The notes beneath the pieces are model-generated. The model did not search any database, had not been told where the DNA came from, and worked only from the letters and a program-made list of their open reading frames with translations. The translations under genes were made by a program, and so were the position numbers. Below are positions 12,494 to 23,191 of a stretch of 64,000 bases of DNA, one piece after another. This DNA comes from Allium sativum (Eukaryota > Streptophyta > Magnoliopsida > Asparagales > Amaryllidaceae): NCBI GenBank assembly GCA_030737875.1, contig CM060911.1, positions 89,982,599 to 90,046,598 on the forward strand. Direction: 5' to 3'. Each line of letters begins with the position of its first letter. The stretch's first letter is position 1.

Positions 12494-14440
12494 GCTAACC
12501 AAAGCGAGTTAGTCGAGTTAAACAAAGTAATTGGTTAGGTTAACCAAAGCAAAGTTAGTCGAGTTAAACAAAGTAATTGGTTAAGTAAATCAAAGCAAGT
12601 TAGTCGAGTAAAACAAAGTAATTGGTTAGGTTAACCAAAGTAAGTTAGTTAAGTTAAACTAAGTGATAAATCGATGTGAATTAGTTAAGTAAACTAAGTG
12701 ATAAATCGATGTGTATTAGTTAAGTTAAACTAAGTGGTTAATCGAAGTAAATTAGTTAAGTTAAGTGGTTAATCGAAGTGAATTAGTTGAGTTAAACTAA
12801 GTGAATCGGTTAGAGTTAATCAACGTGAATTAGCAAAGTTAAACTAAGTGGATTTGTTCAGTTAATCAAGACGAGTTAACCAGTTAGGTTAAACCAGTAG
12901 AGTTAACTAGTTGAGTTAACCAGTTAGATTAAACCAGTTGAGTTGACCAGTTAGAGTTAACCAGTTAGAGTTAATCTGTTAGAGTTAACCTGTTGAGTTA
13001 ACCAGTTAGAGTTGACCAGTTAGAGTTGACCAGTTAGAGTTGACCAGTTAGAGTTGATCAGTTAGAGTTATCCAAGTAGAGTTAATCGAGTAGAGTTGTC
13101 GAATATCACTTATCCGAAGTAGAGTTATCGAATATAGTGTATTCGAGAGAAGAGAAATCGAATATAGTTTATTCGAGTGGAGAAATCAAATGTTATTCAT
13201 TTGAGAAGAGTTATCCAATATAGTTTATTCGAGTGGAGAAATCAATTGTGATTTATTTGAGAAGAGTTATCGAATATAGTTTATTCGAGTGGAGAAATCA
13301 AATGTTATTCATTTGAGAAGAGTTATCGAATATAGTTTATTCGAGTGAAGAAATCAAATGTGATTCATTTGAGAAGAGTTATCGAATATTATTTATTCGA
13401 AGAGTAGTTATCGAATATTGGTTATTCGAAGTTAGTTAATCCAAAGGAGTTATTCGAAGTGAGTTAATCCAAAGGAGTTATTCGAAGTTAGTTAATCCAA
13501 AGGAGTTATTCGAAGTTAGTTAATCCAAAGGAGTTATTCGAAGTTAGTTAATCCAAAGGAGTTATTCGAAGTTAGTTAATCCGAAGGAGTTAATCGAAGA
13601 GTTAATCCGAAGGAGTTAGTCGAAGAGTTAATCCAAAGGAGTTATTCGAAGTTAGTTAATCGAGGAGTTAATCCGAAGGAGTTAGTCGAAGAGTTAATCC
13701 AAAGGAGTTATTCGAAGTTAGTTAATCCAAAGGAGTTATTCGAAGTTAGCTAATCTGAAGGAGTTAGTCGAAGAGTTAATCCGAAGGAGTTAATCGAAGA
13801 GTTAATCCGAAGGAGTTAGTCGAAGAGTTAATCCGAAGGAGTTATTCGAAGTTAGTTAATCCAAAGGAGTTATTCGAAGTTAGTTAATCCGAAGGAGTTA
13901 ATCGAAGAGTTAATCCGAAGGAGTTAGTCGAATAGTTAATCCAAAGGAGTTATTCGAAGTTAGTTAATCCAAAGGAGTTAGCCGAAGAGTTAATCCGAAG
14001 GAGTTAGTCGAAGAGTTAATCCAAAGGAGTTATTCGAAGTTAGTTAATCCAAAGGAGTTATTCGAAGTTTGTTAATCCGAAGGAGTTAGTCGAAGAGTTA
14101 GTCCAAAGGAGTTATTCGAAGAGTTAATCCAAGGAGTTAGACGAAGAGTTAATCGAATATAGTTATTCGAAAGAAAGTGTTAATCGAATATAGATTATTC
14201 GAGTAAAGTTAAAAGAGTTAATCGAATATAATTTATTCGAGTACAGTTAGAGAAGTTAATCGAATATAGTTATTCGAATAGTGTTGGAGGAGATATCGAA
14301 TATAGTTTATTCGATAGGAGTTAAGTGAATAGGGTTAATCAAATAGAGTTAAGCAAATAGAGTTAATCCAATAGGGTCAGTCCACTAGGGTTAATTGGAA
14401 AGAGTAAATCGAATATAGTTATTCGATAGAAAGGTTAAGT
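12494..14440 (+). repeat. Hierarchical tandem repeat array in C 3' LTR
   Basis: Counterpart of the array at 4886-6870, with the same order of unit types and scattered point differences and small unit changes. Nearly equal length and order indicate copying as one block during reverse transcription rather than independent growth. Confidence 0.88.
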
Positions 14441-16464
14441 AAGGAAGTTAGTTAAAGGAATTTAAAGCGAACTTTACCTATTTTCAAGGTTAGAAGTGTT
14501 GTTCAATTAAGGTCTGAGAGGTAGTTCTACCCCAACTTGATTGGCTTCGTTTTAACTAAGGAATGGTTAAAGTTTGGCAGTAAAGAGGAGTTAAGTGAAA
14601 GGTGTAATTTAAGGAAATGGTTAAAGTTGGTATAGCGATGTTATTTCTAAACATCTGCTTAATCCAAATGTAGGAGTTTTGGGAATGTTTTCCAAAGAAG
14701 AATAAGAATTGTTTTCTAATATAGAAAACAAGGAATGGAAATGTTTTCCAGTATTAATAAATATATTTTCTAAACATTAGAAAATAGCAAATGTCGAATA
14801 TAGGGAAACAGGAGATGTGAAATGAACCAAAGAGATATATGTTAAATGATGTTTATTCGATATAATTTCCGTCTGGAAATAATATCGCTGGTTGCACACT
14901 TGTTTTTCTTTGATAGTTAACTCACAGACTATCGAAGTTTTTACCATTTTAACGTTGTTAATATGGAGAGACCGGTTGGATTATTATCCAAAGAACCACT
15001 CTTTATCGGCATAAGCGTTGCGAGCAATATATGCCAAAGATAAATTGAAGACGGAGTAAAGTGCAAGGGCTGTTGTATAAGTCTTAGATAACAGTGACTA
15101 AGATGGATATACTGAATAGTGCCTTCGGTTTGTCCAGTCCCAGGACAACGTATATGGAAGAAGGTCTGACAGAGTATATCCAATGGATCGCGTAAGTTGA
15201 TCTGTTCAAACGTATTCACGTTTGGTGGCGGAGGAATTCGTTTCTCTTAGCTGTATACCCGTGTTATTTTTGGACAAGTCAATTTGTGATTTGGCGGGTA
15301 TGACGATGTGACATTCTAAGTAAATGAAGATTGATGTCTGGCAGAGTATTTCCAGAAAAGTCACGTACCTTGATTTCTTCGACCGTACCAAGAGTGGAAG
15401 CGGAGAAGGAAACTTCTCTTAGCTAACACATAATGTATGGTTGTAGACGTCAAATTAGTGATCTCGATGGATATGACGATGTGGCATTCAAAGTGAATGG
15501 TGATTAGATGTTCTGAAGATAGACGTAGCTTTTAGCCTCACACCGGGAAGTAACAAAAGTTGGGCTAGGCAGCATGGCTAGTTGGGTCATCCCCAAGCAG
15601 GGTGGATTGTCACCGATCTAGAGAATATTCATATTTATACTTCTTTTTGATTCTGTATCTTCGGATGACGGTTTGATGGCCTACAACCGTGGTGGCAATA
15701 TATTCGCGACACTCAAGCTAAATGAGTGAGCGGTCATGTGTGGCCGGGTTGCAAGACGTTCTTGTTGAACCCTGAGTGTATCACCTCTAGAGTACACTAT
15801 TCAGAAGGTGCTCCCATACCTTGTCTGTTGGAATCCATTCTCCGATAAGCACCCTGCGGTTTATGATTTTATACTATGTATGTAGAACGTGAGATGCAAG
15901 CGTTTCTGCTAGATTGATACCTATTTGTACTTAGACATTATTATAATATCACAATGATATTGCTTGTCAAAGTTGTTCAGATACTCATAAGGGAAAAACC
16001 CGTTCCGTATTCACGGCGTGGTCTTATGAGATATCATATACCTGTTTTAACTATTTTACTCATACCAGTCCCATGACTGACCCGGAGTTTACTTTGTTGT
16101 TTTCCCTAAACTCTTGGGTGCCTAAATTTGTACGGGCAGTCAAGTAGTCGGGATTTACAGATATACTTGGAGAGCTTTGAGCAGGAGGCTGCAAGATTTT
16201 ATAGCTATAGTTATTTTCGCTGTGTTGTAAGTGTTGTACTCTGATAAGTGTTATTGTATATATATAACTGTTTACTTCAAAGTTATGTTATATATTATAT
16301 GTTATTCGTTCCGTTGTGAGATTCGTGTTACTCTGATGATTCTGATGTTCTTCTTCTTCTTCTATTCTATTAGTTCTATCTTTTCTTTCTCACCTTCTAA
16401 ATTCTTTCACTAACGTTCTCGGAATTTTCGACTCTCGAGGAGTCGAAAATTTCCAGCCATTACA

Positions 16465-16469
16465 ATTAC
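16465..16469. repeat. Target site duplication of element C, right
   Basis: ATTAC, matching 2719-2723. Confidence 0.9.
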
Positions 16470-17099
16470 TTCTTCACTATTAAACACATATACACTTTCT
16501 CTTTCTATTCTTTCGAGATTTTATCCCTAGTCTTCCTTTTTGATTATACTATTCTATTTCTAAGTTCGTTTCCTTATCGACTTCTATATATTTTGATATG
16601 TTAATTTCTAACTATCAAATTATCTTAAAAATATTCTATCTCCTTAAATTCCTGGAAAAATTCGCCATAACCTCCTTTGTACCGGGAGCATCGGGAAATT
16701 TCAAATAGCTTTCCTGGTCCTTCTCATCTCAAAAAGAAAAAGAAAAAGCCAAGCGGCTAGCCGATACGGCGCAAAAAAATCTCATATGGAAATTAAATAC
16801 GTACCTTTTTGTCGGGCATTCTATTTATTTCACTTCTATACATTATTCCATACCTGTCTCCTGTATATTTATGCCTGTCCAATCTATTTTAACTATACCA
16901 ATCGTTTTAACTCAATTTGTTAATTAAATCTGTTGCTTAACTTTTCATTCTATTTCACCTTCATATTTGAACATGACATGTTCAAATATATTTTAACTGC
17001 ATATTAACAAATTCTAATTATACTCATACTCTCGTTTCCTTATCGACTTCTTATTCAAATTCCAATTCAATTCTATTTGAATTCTCTTTATTTAAACTT

Positions 17100-17420
17100 C
17101 ATTTGAATTCTACTTTCAAATTCTATAGTTTAAAGTCCATTTGAATTCTATATTCAAATTTTATAGTTTAAAGTCCATTTGAATCCTATATTCAAATTCT
17201 ATAGTTTAAAGTCCATTTGAATCTTATATTCAAATTCTATAGTTTAAAGTCCATTTGAATCTTATATTCAAATTCTATAGTTTAAAGTCCATTTGAATTC
17301 TATGCATTATTTATAAACAACGTTTATAACTTCAATTCAAATCCCACCTTTCCATTTATAAACAACGTTTATAAATTCAATTCAAATCCCATATTTTCAT
17401 TTATAAACAACGTTTATAAA
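17100..17420. repeat. AT-rich tandem repeats in B LTR
   Basis: A unit of about 41-43 bp containing TATAGTTTAAAGTCCATTTG recurs about five times. It is followed by about three copies of a unit carrying TATAAAC-AA-CGTTTATA, a short inverted repeat. Confidence 0.85.
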
Positions 17421-18002
17421 TTCGATTACTTGTTTTATATACCTTCAAAACAAGTTAATATTTTCTATAGTTTTATTTAAAATTCAAATTCTATTTATAA
17501 AAAAATAGAATTTCCTTTTTAAATATCAAATACCCTTTCCGATATTTTTATGAATCAATATTCAAGCCCCAGTGATATTTTTAAGCAATCAAATCAACCA
17601 ATTTTCAATCATTTGATTTTTAACACCTCATATATGAATATATATGAAATCAAACAAACAACAAGAGATAATATATTTTTGAGGAATCCAGTTGGATTCC
17701 TCCAACCTGTTTTCCTGCATCCACAGACGTTAGTCAACATAGTAATACCCATCTTGCTTCGAGGCAGGATATCGTGGTATAGAAGGTTATCCACTAATCA
17801 TAGCGTGCGGCGTATAGGGTAATCATCCGCTATGAAACTGCGGGCATCCGCTAATGAAACTGCGGGAATCCAACCAATCATCAACCCAATATATATATAT
17901 ATATATCCTAAATAACTAATATATATTTTAAAACAATCAGACATCATTCAAACAAGCACAGACAATTATTTTTAACTATATAAAAATAAATTTCTAAATA
18001 AA

Positions 18003-18024
18003 AGGTGAGATTTACTCACCTGGG
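18003..18024 (-). promoter_or_regulatory. GTGAG palindrome / candidate splice donor, B LTR
   Basis: In element sense it reads CCCAG then GTGAGTAAATCTCACC. CAG|GTGAGT is a near-perfect 5' splice site (intron would start at 18019), and GTGAG/CTCAC forms the palindrome seen in other families. Confidence 0.5.
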
Positions 18025-19463
18025 AATTTCATTTGCCGAACATCCCTTTAAATGTCGTATTGCTGTTTACGAGTTTGCTCGAGTCATTATCAACCAAATC
18101 TATTCGAGTTAAATTCACCATTCACCTACGAATATTAATTTAATTTAATAATTGAACGATTTATTTATTTAAATTAACTACGAAGAATAAATAAATAAAT
18201 TCTGTGAATTTTAAATTACGTAAGAAAATATACCTCGCTCCTTGCAACTAACTCGACAAATCGTGAAACAAATCCTCAATAGTTCCAGAAATTGCCAACA
18301 GCCCAAATAAAAGTGCCCCATCCCACTTGACATTACATCAAGCATCTTGTAGAAAAATTCAATTACGATCGAGCCACGACTTCATCACCCGGGTTGACCG
18401 CCACACTATCAATGTGCCCTTCTCATATCTAACTACAACATTACTGTAACCATAAGTCCTACCAGTCCTCAATATCCAACTTGCTTTGTATCTCAACCCC
18501 TTTTTGGCAATCCCTTTTGCTCAATCCAGCATGATCATCAAGTCCCAAAATTATTGAAATCCAGACCACCATCAAGATCTGTACCCAGTCAAACCCTATC
18601 GGACTGCCTCCTGCCTACCTATCTTGATCATCAGCTCCAACAGTCCCCAATAGGACAATGCGACTACTCCTCCCACGCACAGTACCAACGAAAAACCATG
18701 ACAGCCAACTCCACCCAACCCCACCGGAATCGTGATGTCAGACTGACCCCCTCCTTGAATCCCACGCCGATGTTTACTATCCTAACTCCTCCATCAGCTC
18801 GATCCCCCATCCTAAATCGATCGATACTGCTGCCATCGCGATCCTTCAGATTAACTCCACCGTTCAGTTGCAACAACACGAGCTCCATCCATTTTGAAAA
18901 ATCGCGAGCATTTCTAGTCCTTGGTCGAGCTTCGGAAATCAGGAGGGTTCGAATTACTAAGCGCGATTAAATTTGAGTAAGAACAACGGCCGATATTTTT
19001 TGAGGAATTTGGGATAATACGGTTTTCGATTTCTACTTAAAGGATGTGGGAGAACGATGGATGTAGTTTTAAACAAGCAGTACTTGGTTCGGAAAACTTG
19101 GATTAACAGTAGCCATTCATTTGAACGGAGGAAAAGGGGAGATGTGTTTGTTATATAACCACATTAAATCCATATATTATAAATTAAATTCAGAAAAAAT
19201 TTAGATTCTTCGATAATAAGTTATTTTATTATCGATTATAGTCGATATAATTTATATTTGATTATCCGAATTGTTTTCGACACAATTTAAATCTTCGAAT
19301 TGAATTATTCTTCGTATCACGATAATTTAATATATTCGATATTGAATCGAAATTGATTTTTAAATCGATAACTCCCTATAAAAATTTGATTTATTTACTT
19401 AACTCAATATTTAAATCCATATTAAATATTTAAAATTAACCCATAAGGATCCGGGTCATTACA

Positions 19464-21072
19464 CTGTATCAAGGAATTTTCCTTCCAAAAGGGACCACCG
19501 AGTACGAGGTTAAGGGTGGTCGTAGGAAGCTCTCGCGGAGATGAAGGTCGTGGCGCAGTCCGATCCTCGCCAAACATCTCGGTTTTTATGCAAAATCAAT
19601 CCCTAAATTAGAACAATGGTTTCGATGTTGGCCTGAGAAATTGAGGAATAAAGGTATTAAAATTCTAATTAATTACTATATTAATTACTCTATAATGTCA
19701 TTAACCTTTAAATGTTAATAACTTTCACATACGGTATCGGAATCCAGTGAAAAAGGATCCTTGGGATCGTGGGGATGAGAGCTTCACAACAAGACTAACC
19801 GGGCAAATTTGGAGCATGTTAGAATTCAGAGCAGATTTAAATCCAAACTGTCCAATAAAGAATGACAGAGTGGAAATTGAAAGTGAGAACTCTTTCCCAA
19901 TCAAACTATTTTACTTTTAAAAATATACTAGGTTATAGACGGAGCTTAGTAGCTCCCGACACTATTTATCATACAAACCATGGATGTTTTTTTGGATTGA
20001 GTTTTGGGAAAATTGATTGTATTGTGAAAAATTGATTGTATTGTGATTTGGACGAATTGATTGATATGTGCGTATGGCGCGAGCTAGTATCAGGAGAGAG
20101 GTAATTCTAGACATTACTCCGGTTTTAATATCATGCCGTTATAATGCTGAAATTTTTTGAAATAAAAAAATGTGTTAGATAAAAATAACATTTTTAATGC
20201 ATAAACTATATGAAATATTCATGTGCCGAAATAAATATTTAATCGTTAAAAATATAATTTGTAACGTATATGTGAATGGCATAAAATTCTCATGAAATGA
20301 AAACAAATATTCATTTACAAATCGGATGATTTGTTTGTGTACACACATTTAACTGCCATGGATTGAGACGTATGAGTTTAGAGGTTATATATAAATAGAA
20401 ATCAATGGTACGGTGTAGATTGTTGATGCGGCATGTTTGTGTTTCCAAAGTTAAATAATCATTAAATAATGATTGTTGGAAGATTAAAACTAAGTGGTGT
20501 TTTAATAAATCTTTAATTAGATTTGAATGTAAATGTGATAATTTAAATTATAAAAATGGGAAATGATCGAGAATGGAGTATCACCAGTTTTACTCCAGGC
20601 GATAGTTAAATCTTTAACTGGATTTGAATGTGAAATGGTAATTAAATTTACCGATAACATCGTGGGTGTTAGATATGGAGTATTACCAGTTTATCTTCAT
20701 GGGATGAATAGGTTGGGATTGGGATTAATAAAAAATGATTACTTTAGTAAAGTTCACTAATCCCGACTAATTGATAAACCTTAATTTGGTTCAAAATTGA
20801 GAAAGGGTAAAATCAAATCTTTTGAATTTATATCAAAAGGGAATATTAAAGAATAAATTTAAAAGAATTTATATTTGATAAAATTAATGGGAACCTTTCC
20901 CAAAAGATGTGAATATTTGAATAAAATAATATTCTAGATTGGAATGAGGCGTATGATATGTTTTTATAGCACTTGATTATTGATTATAAAATACGCGAGT
21001 TATTCGGAAAGACCGGGTTTATATCATTCTGAATAATTAATACGACGAATAAAAGTCGACGATAAAGATGGT
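19464..21072 (+). mobile_element. Element A: truncated old LTR related to element E
   Basis: The oldest layer seen. Positions 20560-20760 match E near 25140-25320 in reverse complement, and 20990-21070 match the GAAGACCGGGTTTAT region of E near 53230. The stretch around 20090-20160 matches the cytosine-poor GCCGTTATGCCGCCGAAATTTT region of E. A therefore carries an E-like LTR in plus sense, cut on the left by B and on the right by D. The segment 19464-19900 has no partner I could confirm. The 65-codon ORF at 20563-20760 is conserved LTR sequence, not a gene. Confidence 0.65.
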
Positions 21073-21355
21073 TGTAACACCTTGAATTTTCTATGAATAT
21101 TAAAATTAACAATCCTAAGAATACTTAATTATTAATGTGAGAATTAAGGGAAATGGGTTACGCCATTGCATTCGTCTCGAAATTCTGCTTGGAATAGAGT
21201 CCAAGGTTTCGTAAATCGAACATCATACGAGGAAGTTATGGCCCTCGGAAGTTTCAGCAACTTTATATAAATTAAAACAGTTCAGAATAAAAAAAATCGA
21301 AATTCAAAATTCAAACAGAGGAGCGGGTTGGGCGGGAATTCTCCCGCCCAAGGCC

Positions 21356-21440
21356 AGGTCGACCAAGGGGTTGACCTACCCTATACAGGTCGACCAGGGG
21401 GTTGACCCAGGGGTCGACCTACCCCCTCCCCCCCCCCCCC
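21356..21440. repeat. GGTCGACC palindromes and poly-C tract
   Basis: Several GGTCGACC or GGTTGACC motifs within 65 bp precede a run of about 14 C. Element H has a degraded version near 59041-59090. Confidence 0.8.
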
Positions 21441-21572
21441 AAGCAGATCTGAAATGTGACGATTTCTGACACTTTGCTGAGTCATTTGGGATGATGTGGC
21501 TGTTATAGATAACTCTATCTTGTCTGGATGGTTGGGATTGATAATCTAACGGCTTAGGTTGATTCAAACTTC

Positions 21573-21580
21573 TATAAAAG
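21573..21580 (+). promoter_or_regulatory. Candidate TATA box, element D
   Basis: TATAAAAG in the context AAACTTC-TATAAAAG. Element H has TATATAAG in the same context at 59256, which supports a conserved core promoter. Confidence 0.6.
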
Positions 21581-21889
21581 AGTGCCTAGACTCAAAGACT
21601 AAACCTAAACTAAATTAGTCTCTTGGCCACCATGTTGTTGCCAGGATAGTTCTCCTTTCTAAAGCTTAGGGATTAGCAAGTAAGAATTCTAATTCAAAAG
21701 ACGAAAGAATCATTCTCTTCTTTAACCTATCTTAGTGAGTACAATTACTTTCACAATATGATTAATAAATTAATTATGATGAGTTATAATTGGATTGTGA
21801 GAATATGTCTGTTGAATCACGTGATGTTGTTTAACTTTGTTATCTTATGTTGGTAGATCTATTTCATATGTCCAATTATACATTTTAAC

Positions 21890-22330
21890 TTGATTCATTT
21901 TATGCAAGTTTGGGATGTAAAATCATATGCTAGTTCGTATGTGAAACCTTATGCAAGTTTGGGATGTTAAATCATATGCTAGTTTGAATATGAATCTTAT
22001 GCAAGACCATTTTTACATAGGTTAATTCATATGTGAATCTTATGCAAGTTTGGATGTTAAATCATATGCTAATTCGTATGTGAATTTTATGCAAGTTTGG
22101 GATGTTAAATCGTATGCTAGTTGAATATGAATCTTACGCAAGTTTATATGTGAATTGTACCCAAGTTTATATGTGAATCGAGTATATACATATGCTAGTT
22201 TATATGGAAAAACATGTGATAAATTCATATGCAAGTTGTAGGAATCCATATGCAAGTTTAGGTGAAAACTATATTCACATTTTTAGGTGAAAATTATATT
22301 CACATATCAAGTTTAGGTGAGACCCATAAT
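21890..22330. repeat. CATATGCTAGTT/ATGCAAGTT repeats in D LTR
   Basis: A degenerate unit of about 70 bp repeats ATGCAAGTTT, GGATGTTAAATCATATGCTAGTT and GTATGTGAATCTT motifs. A related array lies in H at about 59690-60260. No coding sense. Confidence 0.8.
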
Positions 22331-22796
22331 TCATATATGTAAGTTCACAATTTCATGTTCAGATCTAAATTTAGTTCCATGGTAGTTTATGCAAATATAT
22401 GATTATATATGACCATTGTCTATGCAAATTATTGACTATGCAAATTTATGTTATAATTCCTATTTGCAATTTATTTTTATGTGTTATGCAAGTTGTGATG
22501 TTTCCTTTTTATAAGTAGACTATTTGCGAGTTAACATATTTCATATTTGAAAGTACGAATAACGTGGGGACAATGGGAAAATATTAATTATGTAAATTGT
22601 GAATTGGCATAAAATGGCTTTAAAAGCATATAATTGAATTGAGACATTAAATGGTATAATTTTTATACCTAAAAAAGTATGGACATAATTTAGGTGACAA
22701 TTATGGACATAATTAATTTGGAAATTATCGACAATTTAAATAAGGATAATTAATTCATATTGGGGTGAAATAATTTGTAATAATAAATGCCTAAGA

Positions 22797-23015
22797 CACG
22801 AGGTTGGACTCGTTTGTGGTGTAAGACTGCCCGGACCCACCCGGCAAATCCAACAACCATAAAAGGTAGTCTAATGTGAGAGGACGAAGGCATAAATTAA
22901 ATGCGTAACAATTGTAAAGACATGAGGTTAGACACGTTTGCGGTATAAGACTGCCCGGACCTGCCCGACAAATCCAGCAACCGCAAACGGTAGTCTAATG
23001 TGAGAGGTCTTACAA
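22797..23015. repeat. Two-copy direct repeat in D LTR
   Basis: Two copies about 122 bp apart contain GACRYGAGGTTRGAC, ACTGCCCGGACC and GGTAGTCTAATGTGAGAGG motifs. The H LTR has its own pair at about 60600 and 60697, so the duplication predates the split of the two elements or recurs. Confidence 0.8.
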
Positions 23016-23186
23016 GGTTACGGTTATAATGAATTAAGTAACACTTAACCAAGTTAAACATGTGGTGGGACATAAGGGTTAAGTGGGTGACATGGATGCC
23101 ATGTAGAATACGATTAGAAACACTAAACTGAATTGAAACATGTAAGAAGACATAAATAGGAAGGGGGTTAAGTGGGAAATTCTAGT

Positions 23187-23191
23187 GGGGA
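23187..23191. repeat. Target site duplication of element E, left
   Basis: GGGGA, matching 58112-58116. Confidence 0.9.

Larger units (their letters stand above)
2724..16464 (+). mobile_element. Element C: complete non-autonomous LTR retrotransposon (LARD-like)
   Basis: A complete element of 13.7 kb with two LTRs of about 6.17 kb. It has a consensus tRNA-Met primer-binding site, a polypurine tract and 5-bp target duplications. The interior of about 1.4 kb has no gag, protease, RT, RNase H or integrase. LTRs several times longer than the interior fit the large retrotransposon derivative class, which moves with enzymes supplied by related autonomous elements. By eye the LTRs differ by only a percent or two plus a TA-repeat length change, so the insertion looks young. 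It lies inside the LTR of B. Confidence 0.92.
10291..16464 (+). repeat. Element C, 3' LTR (6174 bp)
   Basis: It starts TGTAATGGCG and ends CCATTACA, and matches the 5' LTR throughout. It differs by scattered substitutions, a longer TA microsatellite (about 12197-12245) and small changes in the repeat array. The TATA box is at 11226 and the donor/palindrome at 12074. Confidence 0.92.
16470..19463 (-). mobile_element. Element B, LTR, upstream part
   Basis: Continuation of the LTR of B on the far side of C. The right end GGGTCATTACA is, in element sense, the LTR start TGTAATGACCC. It contains the shared module of about 140 bp (about 16648-16780), tandem repeats at about 17100-17420, a donor/palindrome motif at 18005-18020, and a more GC-rich segment (about 18340-18980) in the first-exon position. 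The 138-codon ORF at 18554-18970 runs against element sense and shows no domain. The left end of B is outside the window, so its target duplication cannot be checked. Confidence 0.8.
21073..23191 (+). mobile_element. Element D, LTR, upstream part
   Basis: It starts TGTAACACCTTGAATTTT, closely like the LTR start of H at 58756. It contains repeated GGTCGACC palindromes and a poly-C run (about 21356-21440), a TATA box at 21573, a GTGAGT donor candidate near 21735, an AT-rich array (about 21890-22330) and two copies of a block with ACTGCCCGGACC (about 22797 and 22919). E interrupts it at 23191, and positions 23187-23191 (GGGGA) are the target duplication of E. Confidence 0.8.

Noticed and set aside
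18554..18970. 138-codon ORF
   Set aside because: It runs opposite to the sense of B inside its LTR, has low-complexity Ser/Pro composition and no recognisable domain.
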